Of a DNA stretch of 64,000 nt, positions 13,201 to 27,840 are shown piece by piece. Positions within the stretch are counted from its first letter, which is position 1. Every line of letters begins with the position of its first letter. The notes under the pieces were generated by a model that worked only from the letters and a program-made list of their open reading frames with translations, did no database searches and was not told the origin of the DNA. This DNA is from Luidia sarsii (lineage: Eukaryota; Echinodermata; Asteroidea; Paxillosida; Luidiidae), in NCBI GenBank assembly GCA_949987565.1, contig OX465110.1, positions 2,413,152 to 2,477,151 on the forward strand, given 5' to 3'. Made by a program: the position numbers and the translations under genes.

Positions 13201-16200
13201 TATTTTGGCGTACATGAACGAAAAAAAAAAAAAAAAAAAAAATCCCCCAGTGTAAAGTTGAACCAGCCTTAATTTCAGGCCCTCCTAGTAATTTTGGATA
13301 CCAGTAGATGAATTTTTGGGTCATTTTAGTCGGTAAGCGGTTTGCAACTTTTGTTGTTGTTGGCATGTTGCTCCTTCCAACGATGGTCACAGTTGGACAT
13401 CAACACAGTGGCCGCCGGTGGAGGCTCCCGTCTCTTCTTCCGGGCAGGTCTGTTTGTGGTGGGCCCCGAGTCGGCCGGAGCACACCCAGGACCTGCCTGC
13501 TACCGCAAAGGTCAGTCCCAGTGGACGTCACGGAGACTGTGGGTTCCGGTCCCACGTCTTAATCAGGTCCTTGTCATGGGTGGCTTTGAATACACTGATC
13601 CAGTAGGCCATGCCCAACACCATAGTGTTGTGTTGCGGGACCAGAAAGGCTTTGATCTTCAGGCTTCCACATTTTTCACATTGGACTAAGTTCACTCTCA
13701 TGTAGTGGCAACAATATACAGCATTCATTTATTACGCGCGATTGCTACTGACATCCGGGCACTTTGAGCTGAAGTTGACCTCTTTGGTAACGGCGGATGC
13801 ACGTCCATGTCGGCACACGTTCGTACCGCGCGTTGATAGTGGAGTGCGCACTCTAGTTTATTTATAGAGCTCTATGGTTGAAAGCCATCGTAAGAGATAC
13901 GATGAGTTATCCATCGATACGATCGATCGGTAGATCTTTTGTGAAATTGAGTATTTTTCATCTGGGGTTGTCTCGTCCGTTTTGGGGTCAAAGGTGGGCC
14001 GCTGTGCGTGACCGACGCCAACCTGGTCCTGGGTCGTCTGAGGCCCGAGTTCTTCCCCAGCATCTTCGGCAAGACGGAGGACCAGCCCCTGGACCTCGAG
14101 GCCTCCGTCGACGCCTTCATGAAGCTAACCCAGGAGGTAAAGCCGATCAACGGCGGCGACCGAATCATTGACAGAAACAGGGCCGGCGGTTCATATCGGG
14201 CGCTGTAAAACATTATTGGTTTTCTTCACTTTACATTGGTTTTTCATTATTAACTTATATTAGCTGATCAATTGTTACGTTCGTTTACTTTGTTATGGTT
14301 TTGTCTTGTTTGTCGGTATTGTCTGTCCTAAGGTTGTTCCTATAAGCCTCAGCTTCCCTTAACAACCTTCATACTCATAATTATATTCTATCGTCATCAT
14401 TGTTACTATTACTTTTGCTAGCAAGCTTCATTGAAGCTACCGACCACTCTGCATTGTACGTTGTCATGTTGATTTTTGATTTGATGAGTATGTAAATAAA
14501 TGTAATGTAAGTTAAAGTGTTTTCGCCCCTGATGGGTAGGGGCAGGAGTGCACACTGCCCGAAACATCGAGATGCCGGCTCATTTTTAGAGCCTCAAAAT
14601 TGAGTGGGCCTGACGTTTCGATCCTAGCGGGACCTTTCTCAAAGGCAGAGTGACCAATTCCACATGACTCTGCCTTTGAGAAAGGTCCTGCTAGGATCGA
14701 AATGTGGAATTCAAACCAAAGGCAGTGGGTGGATTCCCACTGTCTGTCGGGCATCTGTTGGTGGGAAACAAAAATTGGTGCCGAAGATTGGCCATGGCAG
14801 AGCGACAACCCAAACTGAGGTCACAATCACCTTTTTTGTGGATCTGCAAAAATAACATCTAGTCTCCTCTATCGTGTTCATTTTGTATATTGGGTTTTTT
14901 TTCGTAAAAAGGTGAACGAGTTTTTGGCCGATCAGCCCAAGGGAACCAAGAAGGATCCGATGAGCATGGAGGAGGTTGCCATGGGATTCATCAACGTTGC
15001 CAATGAGACCATGTGCCGTCCAATCAGAGCCCTTACTCAGGTGGGTCGAAAATGCAGACCACTTCGCGCCGGGGTTTTTTTCAGCGCCGATGACCGCCAT
15101 ACGGGGGTTTTTGAACAATGCATCATTTTCAAATCTCGCTAAAACAATCGGAACAATATATTTCTGTGAAATATATCGATAAGTGTATACTATGGGTACA
15201 AGAGAGTAAAACCTGGCACAATTCGGACGTCGTTGTGGCTTTTGTCAAGAGATAATCCGTTCGAAAAAGGGCCCATTATGCGTCGTCAATGGACCGTAAC
15301 GGACTTGTGTGTGTGTGTGTGTGTGTGTGTACGGCGCTGTCAATCCCTGACCGCAGACTCCAGCCTCCACTCCAGGCAGTCAAATCTTCGCATTGGTCGG
15401 CCACAACCGAGCGTACAGATTACGGTTAAGAATGTGGGGGGAATTCCAATGCCAGACCGACGACCGTTGGGCTGTGTAACATGCAAAGACAATGTCCCCC
15501 GCGTGATTTCAGCTGCCGCGCGGTATCCCTCGATCCTCCACAGTAAAAGTCCCACAATTGCACAATTACTGCTGCTAATCTTGCAATTCATGTGGCAACT
15601 TGTGTCAATAAGGGTCTTTGTACTGATTCGTATTGCTTTGTTCTAAGCTGAAAAGAGTCTTTGTTTAGAATGTGGACAATAGTGGTGCCCGGAATCGGAC
15701 GGCCCCGTCGCATAGTAAAGCCAATGGAGCTCCGGATTCGGAGGTCCCGGCGTGAAGTGGTTATAAACCAGGGTGGCGAGTAGACTGGGTTCCCCGTCCA
15801 GAAATCCAGCATCAAGGCCTGCGTTTGACTATACCGCTGTATCAGATAAGTGTGGACCCCAATGAGTCAGCATTTCTAGAACGTGTCCTTACTACGTCCC
15901 CCCACGCAAAAACCAGCGTTTGGTTCAGGATTCACTATCCAATTCTGAAACTGAAATGATTTCTGTCTTATTTCAAGTCAAGTCAAACAAACAAAGGAAA
16001 AACTGACTGGGAACTGTAAAAAAAAAAAAAATCGGGTGCCTGGAAAAAGAGTGTATTCAGATGCTAAAATCCCTTTATGCCCTTCCGCTGGGAAAAAATT
16101 CCGTCTGGTCCGTTTTATGGCTTTTTTTACAATTATTAGTTTTTGCTTGATCGTGATGTAATATGCGAACGCAGAATGTGGATAGGATTTGAAGCGCGTA

Positions 16201-19200
16201 CTAAATGGAATATGATGAACAGTTAAAAAATACCTTCTTTTGCCCTTCTGCCTTTCTGCAAGTCACCCGGCGAATTTGTGACCACCAAGGTGGTCGAGGT
16301 CATGTGGCAGATTCGAACATATATTTAGCGGCGGGTACCACTTCCGTCAAGCAGGGCAAACCCTCATTGAATAAGCCCAATATGATCAAGTACTGAGACA
16401 CCACTCATTTTTTTTTTTCTGTCTAGCTTTTCGTTGGGAGCCGTAATTGTCATTAAGACATGGATATTTTTTTCCCCCCTGTTGGCAGGCCAAAGGTCAC
16501 GACACCTCGCGCCATGTTCTGGCCTGCTTCGGGGGCGCCGGAGGTCAGCACGCATGCGCCATTGCGAGGTCACTGGGCATGGGAACTGTCTTCATCCACA
16601 GGTCAGTTGCCACGGTGAGAGGCCAGTCACCATGGTGACACCTCTTCGTTCATTTTCCAGGCATGCAACTTGTCCGCGGATCCGCGGATTTCCGCGTTTT
16701 ATTTAATTCGGCCATTAAACAAATAAAAAAATAAAATAAAAAGTTTGTTTTTTTTTATTGTTTTTTTTAAATCAAAGTCATAAGTTGTCACAAACTACTC
16801 AGAATGCACCACAGAGCATCTAGAATCCAAAATTTTCCCGGGCCCTTAAGCAGGCCCCAAACCACACACCGTAAGGGCTCGCAGTTTCATTCGGACATTT
16901 TCCTCTTTTTTTACAATTCAAGAGTTGCATGCCTGCATGGTGACACCTCTTCGTTCATTTTCACCGTGCAAGAAACAATGGGAAAGGATAGTCAATGAAA
17001 ATTGAGAATGAAGTTAACGCCAAAACTGTTGCAAACTGCTCACTGACTGAAATGACCCGCAAATACATCAATCTCAAAAGTTAGAGGGCCTGACGTTTCG
17101 ATTCTAGCAGGACCTTTTCTCAAAGGCTGCCTTTGAGAAAGATCCTGCTAGGATCCTCGAACGCCAGTGCCCTCGAACTTGTGAGAAAATTGAAATTGAT
17201 GGAACACTAGCTACTTTATACAAGAGTTTAAAGAACATATAGAGGCAGTTATTAATTATGTGATGTCATTGAAGCAAGCACATCTATAACCTACCACACT
17301 CATCTAAGGAAGCACTCATCTCAGTTGCAACCTCAGTCTGTTTTACCTCCGTGCCGATCTCTTTAACCTTTATATCAAATGAGATTTGAAGGTTTGCATG
17401 GTGAGAATATCAGGATAAATAGGTTTGCAGAGACACCATGTAAATTCTCTTTTGTGAGTAAGTGTGGTTCTGAAAAGAACCGGAGGAACTCGACGTTTCG
17501 AACAGTATACTCTGCTCGCCTTCAGGAGTTTCTCCTGAAGACGAGCAGAGCATGGTGTCTCCGCAAACCTATTTATCCTAACCTTTATATCATAGATATT
17601 ATATGAGAATGTAATTCAATAATGAGGGGTCTTGCCCAAGCTGTCTGGGTTTTTTTTCAGTGATATACAACAATGTTGCAAACTGCTCACTAACTAAAAT
17701 TACCAAAATGCAAATCTCAAAATTTAGTGGGCCTGGTGACGTTTCGATACTAGCAGGACCTTTCTCAAAGGCAGAGAAACTCTGCCTTTGAGAACACACT
17801 GCCTTTGAGAAAGGTCCTGTTAGGATCGAAACGTCAGGCCCACCATTTTTTTTTTTTTTTTTCTTTCAGCAGGCAATCGGGCAAAGCATTGAGCACCCAG
17901 AGGTTATCGCGTCGTGTAGGGCGAACCCTCATTGAAATTGCACTCTATTAAATGTGGTGGTGTTGAACATGCTCCCGTTAGGTATTCGGGTATTCTGTCT
18001 GCCTACGGCATGGCACTGGCCGATGTGGTGCACGAAGCCCAGGAGCCTTGTGCACGCCAGTACAGGCCGGACGTCTTCCCCCACATCGACCATCGCATCG
18101 AGGAGCTGACACGCCAGTGTGTGGAGGAACTACAGTCCCAGGGATTTGAAAGGTATCCTATGGCTAGGGCTATCGCTATGGCTAGAGATATATACACATT
18201 CTATGGGAAAAGTCAGTAGTCACAGTCACAGGGATTTGAAAGGTATACTATGGCTATGGCTAGAGTAACTTATACACAAAATATATCAGAAAAGTCAGCT
18301 TTTCATCGAGCTGCTGTAGCCAGGTTTACAACCAATTGGTTGTTTCCATCTGACTGAAAACGGGGGTGTGATCCCTGGAGATATACGGCAGTTAATGGTT
18401 GAATTTCTTCTGACTAGTGCCCCCAACCCAGCAAAGACTAGTTGACTATTTGGGAGGCCACCATCTAAGGGCTGGATAGCTCAGATGGGAAAAACACTGG
18501 TAGTATACAAAACCAGAAGTCTCAGGTTCAAATCCAGTTCCAGTCAAAGTTTTCTTTGCCATTTTAAAAATTCCCAGTCAGTTGTTCTATTATTTTGTTT
18601 GACATTTGAGTTGCGCTTTCTTTCCGTGCTGTAACATTATTTTGATGTGACCCCCAGGTCCAAGATAGAGATAGAGCCCTTTCTCCATCTGCGCTACGAC
18701 CGCACGGATTGCGCCCTCATGTGTTCGGCCAGCGGCTTCCCCACCACCGACTCCTCCGGTCGTCATGGCGACTTTGAGGGGGCCTTCAACACCCGGTGAG
18801 TCGCAACAGTCCGGCTTTTGTATCCACGTCAAGTGACCGTAAAGTTTGGCTCACAGAAGCACTGCCCTTATACCTTCGCAACCTTCACAACCACTTTGGG
18901 CGGGTCCTCCAAATTCAGAGTGCTATTGCTGTGCACTGGGCCCTCCAAATCCGGGCACCACCAGTGTCCAAGATTTACAAAACAAGCCTACCTAAATGGA
19001 AGGTTTGTCACTGGTTACACCATGTAGCACTTCTCTTTCAAGAAGGAGTGTGGCTCTGAAAAGAGCCGGTAGCTCAACGTTTCAAGTAGCGTGTACTCTG
19101 CCCGTCGTCAGGAGACTGCTAGATTTCAAACATCATCGGTGTATATTTGCCTGGTGAAAGCGCTGGGGCGCGGAGAATCTTTTCCGCCCAGTGCAGCCTA

Positions 19201-22200
19201 CCTGGCCGTCGGCTTTGTCACGAGATCGACAGGACTGGGGAAAGACGATCCCGCAGGGCAGTGTGCGAGGAGGGAGAAGAAGAGGCAGACAGAAAGAGAG
19301 ATGGGAGGACAACATCACAGAGTGGACAGGGCGAAGTCTGAGTGAAGCCCTTCAGAAAGCAGAAAACAAGAGATGATTGGAGAAAAGTGGTTGACAGATA
19401 GTTCTAAGAACTGATCTGAACTGTAAAGAAGCAGCACTGGAAAGGTGGGCAGTGATGGGAGCGGCAGCAGTGATTCAAGCGGTGTATAAATTGAGCCCAC
19501 GGGCAAACGCCTACGTCTATTCATTGAATGAACGTTCTAGTGGTGGCCCAACGGTCTACCAGACTAAGGGACGCGTGAAGTGACCTAGCGAATCCTACCG
19601 CAAAAAATCATGCTGCATTTCAAAAGCCACACAGCCGCCCAATCGTGGCAGGTTTGACTCGCTCGTACACAGTGTACTCGTATTGATCTATTTCAACTTT
19701 TGTTTTTTTGCACATTTTTAAAATGAAACATCATCAAGAATTCAATTCAATTTTGCATTTATTTCCACATTGACATCCTGGGTATACAATTCAATAAGGC
19801 TTTATGTATAAACAAAATATCCTTACAGACATGACAGAGAGTATGTAATTATGCGTAATATCAGAAGATGTCAATATGAAGGAAAAGGTGAAGCAGAGCT
19901 TTTGTACGTTTCCCTTTGAACAAGAAAAAAACAAAAACCTTTGTGACAGTCATGGTAATTTTGTACCTTTCCCTTGAACAAGGAAAAAAAAAAGAAAACC
20001 TGTGTGACGGTCATGGGTACTGAAAAGTTGCCTGGAAGTGGTTAACTTTATACCTCTCTTGTCCGCCGTTGTAGGTACAAACGCGAGTTTGGCTTCACTA
20101 TCCCCGGCCGGTCCATCCTGGTGGACGACATCCGGGTGCGAGGCGTGGGGAAAACGGATATCTCGGACAATCGGCAACTAAGGCCAAGCAGCCAGGAGCC
20201 TAAGAGTCAACTGGTCAGTAGACCCAAAGGAAGAGAAAAATTAACAGCCAATTAAAAAAATGGCCGAAAGTAGCAAATAGAATTGGACAATATAGGAAGG
20301 TTTGCAGTGACACCATGTATAAGGTCTCTTAAAGAAGAGGTATGGTTCTGAAAAGAACCTGAGTGGTAACTCGACGTTCCGACCAGTATGCTCTGGCCGT
20401 CATCAGGAGAATGCCTTGGACTCGGTGGTGGATCTGCTTATAGTTATATGCCGGTGGTCGCCGAGCCTGGAATTTGACAAGTTTGCAACATATTGGCATA
20501 TTATTTTAGAGTTTGTCTAGATTAGAACTTGATCCCTAACTACTGTTACTACATCTACCAGGTTTACAAATTGATGACATTTGCTTCTAAATCAAAACGG
20601 GGCGTGATCCTTGGAGATATACAGCAGTTAATGGTTGAATTGCTTGTGGCTGGCGCCCCATCCTTGGAAAAGATCGTTGATTATTTTGGGAAGGCTGCCA
20701 TCTAAGGGCTGGATAGCTCAGGTAGTTAGAGCGCATATACTTTATATCAATGGTCTTGGGTCCAGTCAAATTTTTGTTTATTATTTTCACAAAAGAATTT
20801 GAAATGAAGTAAGCCCTAAATTTAAAAATTGTTTACTGACTAAAAAGTTCACTAAAAAAAAAAAAAAATCAAAATTTGAAAGGGACTAGTGTTTCAATTT
20901 GGATATGAGTTTTGTCAGTGGTATATTACTTTGAGGAAGGCCCTGCCAGGATGAAATCAACGTGCCCTCTTATCTCCTTGTGTGTGGACTGCGGACAAAA
21001 TCAACTGGATTTGTTTGATTGTGTCCTGAACAGGTCACCAAGTGCTTCTTTGGCTCCACGTACTGCGACACCAAGCTCTATCTGCTGGATGACCTGTCCA
21101 GCAATCACCTGATCAGGGGGCCGGCCATCTTGATCGAGAAGAACAGCACCATTGTGGTGGAGCCCAACTGCGAGGCGAGGATAACGGAGCACGGAGACAT
21201 CTCCATCAAGGTGACGTGGAAGGAGGAGGTCATTGCTGGGTCATAGGTCATTGCAGTTCCGTCAGAGGTCGTTGAGAGTCAGTTGTCATTGGATGTCAGG
21301 GGTTATTGGAGGTCCCGTGGGTCGTGGGAGGTCAGAGATGATTGGAGGTCAGATGTCATTGTAGGTCAGGGGTCATTGAAGGTCAGGGGGGTCTTTGGAG
21401 GTCAGAGGTCATTGAGGGTCAAAGACATTAAAGGTCAGGTGTCATTGAGGGTCAGAGGTTGTTACGGGTCTGTGATCAATGAGGTCAGAGGTCATTGAAG
21501 GTCAGGGGTAGCTTTCGTTGCCATTTTTCATTTTCCCCACTTTATTTTGCCTTCTCTTTGTAGATTGGAAGTGGAAAATTGAAAGCGATTGGAACGGATC
21601 TGGATACCATTCAGCTGTCGATCTTCTCCCACCGATTCATGAGCACTGCGGAGCAGATGGGACGGATTCTGCAGAGGACCGCTATATCCACCAACATCAA
21701 AGTAGGCTATATCCACAATGTACAGTGTGTAGTGGACCGATGAAGAGCATTAGTTTTTGTTTTGTCTTAGTTTGTCCAGGCGTCCCCAACGCCACGTAAT
21801 ATACCATCTCCACCAACATCAAAGTACCCCATATCCACAAAATATACCTCATCTACTTGATATGCTAAATAAACAACACTCAAGGAGTTCTTATCAGGGA
21901 AATATATCATATCCACTAATATCCACTAAAACCTACCAAATTTACTAAATGTACCAAATCAACGACATCCATGGAGTTTGTATCCATAAAATATGCCATA
22001 TCCACCAATAGCAATGATTATGGCATATCCAGTCATATATACCATATCTACCAGCATTCAAGTATGGCAGAACCTATTAAATGAATTATTCACAAACATC
22101 ACAAATTTTAGTGGGCCGTTTCGATCCTAGCAGGACCTTTCGCAAAGGCAGAGTGACCATATCACTATTCAAAAACATCTAAGTAGGGCTAATAACTAAG

Positions 22201-25200
22201 TGTAATGATTTCCTTCATATATGACCCGGCACAGCGAAATGAGGAATATCCCACCAAAACACTTTTCGAGTAAACAACGCCTGAAGTCAAAGCATCTTCT
22301 CAATTCAATAAAAATAATCAATTTTTGTTTTTTCGTATTTTCGAAAAGTTAATGTATTGGAGGATATTATGTCCAAAGGAGTTTTCCGAAATCTGTCTCT
22401 AAATGTTGAAAAAACAAGGATTTTGTGGAAGTGTTTGTGTACTGTTTTCATGAAAATGTAAAGTTCCCGCCTTTTTTAATGGCCGCTTTTGAGGAGTTAG
22501 AATGGTACTGCTATATTGTGCCTGGTACCATATGGACGAGCGAAGTCCCCTTGTACTACTTACAACAAAGTTCACACGGAAATAATTTTGATATCATTTG
22601 AAAGCTAATGGTATACTCTTTCACATCATTAGAAAATCTCAAAATCTCAAAAGTGGGGGTTATTCCTCATTATGCTGTGCCGGGTCATTATGTTCCATGC
22701 TCCCAAGTTTGCCCTGGCCACATAATAATCCACCAATTGTGTATTAATATCCACCAATGGCAGCTGTATCAACCTGATCACCGGATTTGTGGCTGTACAA
22801 CTTTGTGTGGTATTTTTGCCCTGCAGGAGAGATTGGACTTTTCGTGCGCCATGTTTGGCTTCGATGGGGGTCTGGTGGCCAACGCCCCTCACATACCAGT
22901 GCACCTGGGTGCCATGCAGGAGACCGTGCAGTACCAGGTGAGGCACCAGACTAAGAAGCTTATTACATCAATTCAATGAGGGATTGCCCTGCTCGACGTA
23001 ATTGTTTGAAGAAACAAAATTCAGGCAGCTTGGGCAAAGCACTGAGCACTCGGTGCTTACTACGTCAAGCAGGGCAAACCCTCATTGAATTACATTCCAC
23101 TCGACGCAAACATGATGTTAATACCTATGGTTATTGCATGAAGTAGGGCAAATGCTCAATGAATTACATTCTCCTTGACTCAAAACATCATGACAGCAAA
23201 CGATGACAGCATTAATTATCTCGTTAAGGGGGGGGGGGATTACACCATTTGCAAAGGGCCCAATTTCCCAAATTTCCAAATTTCCAAATTTGACAAACTC
23301 ATCAAGAAGTTTCTAATGGTATCGACCTCTCCGTGAAAATAAGTGCCTTTAGCGCTCCAAAATTTGATGTTTTTGAGAAAAAAGGAAATTTGTTGAATTT
23401 CCAATGTTCGCTGCATGTGGAGAGATTGTTGGAACAAAGAGTTCCATTCACAAATGCTGCCCTCTCTGTCTAGAAAAGTTTGCCTTTCATTTCTTTTCCA
23501 CAGGTTTTCATTGACAAGAATTGTTGATGGATTGAGCTGAAAATTAGGCAGGTTTCTTACTTCATGTATACGTTAAGTTGGACAAAGTACGGAAGCAATT
23601 CTTTGACCTTTGCAAATTGCAGGGATGTAAGACTTCTTCTTTTTATGGCAAACTGGTATCTGAAACTGCTCAATTGTATCTGTTAAAACCCTGAAAACTT
23701 AAGGGCGCCTGCACCCCTGCCGTGAATCTCGCAATCGCATCTCTCAGTTGCGTAAGCGCTCACTCACAGTCGCACAATTTATTTGCCTTCGGTGATTTTC
23801 AGGAAATGACTTTGTCGGTCACTTACATCCCTGGGCCTAAAGTTACTTGTCACTTTGAATGATACACTTTGATAACAGAGTGTAGCGTTCCATTGTAAGG
23901 ACTGACATTTGGTTAATTTTATCAAATGAAGAAATTCTATTCATTCTTCAAACAATCCTCCTCTTTTCAGATGAAAGTCCTCGGAGATGACTTGAAGGAA
24001 GGGGACATGATTCTCACCAACCATCCCTGTGCCGGGGGCAGCCATCTTCCCGATCTAACAGTCATTACTCCAGTAAGCATCCGGTCTGGTTCCCAGCCCC
24101 TCTCCTACATGTAGCTCGCTTCATCCACAATTTTATTTCCGCCTGGCTCCAGACCATGGAGTCCTACGTATAGCTCCATGCTCAGACTGACAGCATCGCT
24201 ACAATGACCCAAGTGATTCTATGCCCAGTACACATCTGATAACGAGCTTCGAAAAATTGGCACATTAATAAGAAAAATCCCTGTGTGGCAGTCATGGAAA
24301 CTGAAGAGAGGCCCTGTGTAGTGGTTATAAAACAGGGATGTAAAAGTTCTGGAAATTTCCAGATTTCCAGAAATGGCATGATTTTTTTTCAGATTTCCGG
24401 AAATGGTGTGATTTTTTTTCAGTTTTCCAGAAATGGCATGATTTTTGTTCAGATTTCCGGAAATGGTGTAATTTTTGTTCAGATTTCCGGAAATGGCGTG
24501 ATTTTTGTTCAGTTTTCCAGAAATGGTGTGATTTTTGTTCAGATTTCCAGAAATGGTGTAATTTTTGTTCAGATTTCCGGAAATGGTGTGATTTTTGTTC
24601 AGTTTTCTGGAAATGGTGTGATTTTTTTTCAGATTTCCGGAAATGGTGCACATGATTTTTGTTCAGATTGCCGGAAATGGTGTGATTTTTGTTCAGTTTC
24701 CAGAAATGGTGTGATTTTTGTACAGATTTCCGGAAATGGCGTGATTTTTGTACAGATTTTCCGGAAATGGTGATTTTATTTTTTTTCAATTTTATGTCAA
24801 ACTGGTATCTCAAACTGCTAAATTTTATCTGTTTTAAAATCTTAAAAACTGAAGGGTGCCTGCACCCCTGCCATGAGTCTTGCAATCGCATCTCTCGGTC
24901 GCGTAAACGCTCACTGGCAGTCGCACAATTTATTGGCCTTGGGGTGATTTTCAGGAAGTGACTTCATCGGTCACTAACATCACCGATAAGAGCTTTGGTT
25001 CTGACTGGGTTTTTTTCGTTTCTTTTTGGTCAGGTTTTCTATCCTGGGACGGCCAAGCCAGTCTTCTACGTGGCTAGTCGAGGTCATCATGCCGACATCG
25101 GGGGAATCGCACCTGGCTCCATGCCACCCCACTCCAAGTCGCTCTCCGAGGAAGGTGCAGTCTTCAAGACGTTCAAGCTGGTCCAAGACGGAATCTTCCA

Positions 25201-27413
25201 GGAGGAATGTAAGCCTCTTTTTTTCTTCACAAATTCAATTTTTTTTTTTCCTAGCAAGACCTTTCTCGTAATGCTAAGGCCTCTTGTCAAGAGGATAATG
25301 GGTTGTGTATCAGATGATTTGACCCGTCCGATGTCATTTCCACTGGATAGCCATCGTGTATTTTTCACCCTTAGAGTCCAGTACAATCGGCTTTCTACCG
25401 AGGGAAATTTGATCGGTCGGATGAATTCAACCGGCACTCAACCGATGATCTTTTTGACAAGAGACCTAATAGGCACTGAGTTTTCAGTGCTTTTCAAAAA
25501 CACTGAATACTTTTTTGCTTATTATGTCGAGCAGGGCAAACCCTCATTGAATTCTCCTCGAAAGAAACATTATGTTATATCTATGATTCAACTCGGTAAC
25601 CACCGCTATACAGTATTCTAATCTGTCACTCGACCTCGACCAGCTCGGTGGTCAAGTGGTTGAGACGACTGCTCTAGAAAGTGGGAGTCGCGGGTTCGAG
25701 TCCTGCCCGAGCTGACTGATATTCATCAGGCATCGGGCAAAGCACTGAACACTCCATGCTTATTACGTCGAGCAGGGTAAACTCTGTGAAGGACCTTTCT
25801 CAAAGGCAGAATTAGTTGTCTGTTCGGATATCGAATTGAAAAATTGGCAACGAAAACTTGGCCCTGACCGGGACTTGAACCCGAGACCTCTGGATTAACG
25901 TACCATTGCTCTTCCATCTGAGCTATCCAGCCCTTAGATGGTGGCCTTCCCTAATAGTCCACTAGTCTTTGCCAGGGTGGGGGTGCCATCAGTCAGAGGC
26001 AATTCAGCCATTTTTGGATGTCACTTTTTTTCACGATTGCTTTGAGACGACTGTGCAGGCAGAAATGAAGTAATTTTTTTTCTTATCAGGCATTTTCCTG
26101 ATTGGGAAACTTTGGAGTGCCTCCTTGTCCAGAATTAAGCAGTTCTCTGCAATCCACTGGTATCCTGCTGACGGTGTGTTGAGATGAATTGGCTGCACAG
26201 CCTTTTTCACTGGTTCCATTGTTCCCCCTCCCCCTTTCTTTCAGCGTTGATAGAAGCCTTCAGGGAACCGGGCAAGATACCGGGCAGCAGCGGCAGCAGG
26301 AATCTCCATGACAACCTGTCGGACCTCAAAGCCCAGGTGGCAGCCAATCAGAAGGTCAGGGGTCAAATTTCATAAGAAAAATGTACTCGACAACAAGTCT
26401 ACTAATTAAAGACTCTTATTTACTAGACCTGAACTATTTCTACATGCCATAAATAAAAAACAAAACAAAATTGCAATCAGAAGGTCAGGGCTCAAATTTC
26501 AGAAAAAAATGTACTCGACAACAAGTCTACTATTCTTATTTACTAGACTTGAACTATTTCTACATGCCATAAATGAAAAAACAAAACAAAATTGCACTTG
26601 TAGATATATTATGATTTTGGCGTCGAGGAGAATGTAATTCACTGAGGTTTTGCCCTCACGTCGAGTAAGGGCAAAACCTCATTGAATTAAAATTGCACTC
26701 AGTGAAAGGAATACATGTGAGAAAATGCTGTTTATTTCTATAGGTCAAAGTCAAAGTTATATTTGAGTGCTATTTTGTTCATGGTGTAAGAAAAAAAACC
26801 ACTAGACAGCCGGTGCAGTGCAGTCACACTCAGCACTTGACCGATGCTGAAATCACTTGATTCGGTCCTCGGTCTAAGTCGATTTCATCAAACCCATCGT
26901 AACTTTACGATCAATTGCACGACAATAAGCGATGCACAGAAACCATACGGCCTATCACAACTTTATACGATGGGTTATCAATCGTAAGTTGAGTTACGAT
27001 GAATCGTAAGGCTTTGTGAAATCCACCCCTGACTCTAGTGGATATTTTGAGCCCTTGGAGGTAAGATAAAGAGCGGCTGTTTTCAAGTTTGTTTGAGAGT
27101 GAGCTCACCGAGTGACCATCTCCTCCTCCCCAGGGCATCAGTCTGATCAGGGAGCTGATAGACGGCTACGGGCTGGAGGTTGTGCTGGCCTACATGGGCC
27201 ACATTCAGAGCAACGCCGAGATCGCCGTGCGCGAGATGCTGCGGGAGATCGGCCGCAGCACGCGGGCCAAGACGGGCAAGACGCGCCTGTCGGCCACCGA
27301 CCACATGGACGACGGCACGCCCATCAGCCTGACCATTGACGTGGACGTGGACGAGGTGATCAGAGAAAGGAAGGGACTCGGGGGCCCTTTATGAAAACCT
27401 GGCTCTGGTTCTG

Positions 27414-27474
<61 letters not shown>

Positions 27475-27509
27475 CTCAGGCTCTGGCTCTGGCTCTGGCT
27501 CAGGCTCAG

Positions 27510-27552
<43 letters not shown>

Positions 27553-27671
27553 CCCTGGCCCTGGCTCTGACTCTGGCTCTGGCTCTGGCCCTGGCCCTGG
27601 CTCTGACTCTGGCTCTGGCCCTGGCTCGGGCTCGGGCTCTGGCTCTGGCTCTTCTAGCTCTGGCTCTTCTA

Positions 27672-27714
<43 letters not shown>

Positions 27715-27779
27715 CTCAGGCTCGGCCTCAGGCTCTGGCTCGGGCTCTGGCTCTGGCCCTGGCCCTGGCTCTGGCCCTG

Positions 27780-27840
<61 letters not shown>

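Larger units (their letters stand above)
9474..20213 (+). other. OPLAH: OPLAH exons 6-15: Hydantoinase_A region
   Basis: Residues about 239-667. Visible family blocks are [125 protein letters not shown] and [14 protein letters not shown]. All are intact, with no frameshift or stop, so the enzyme should be active. Confidence 0.9.

Noticed and set aside
24219..24891. Long open frames on both strands in OPLAH intron 19
   Set aside because: They are translations of the 30-bp minisatellite; repetitive FQISGNG-type peptides without splice or start support.
25640..25720. Genuine tRNA gene
   Set aside because: The tRNA-like fold is good (acceptor and T arm pair), but the sequence runs directly into the SINE D tail shared by about ten copies, and no clean anticodon arm was identified.
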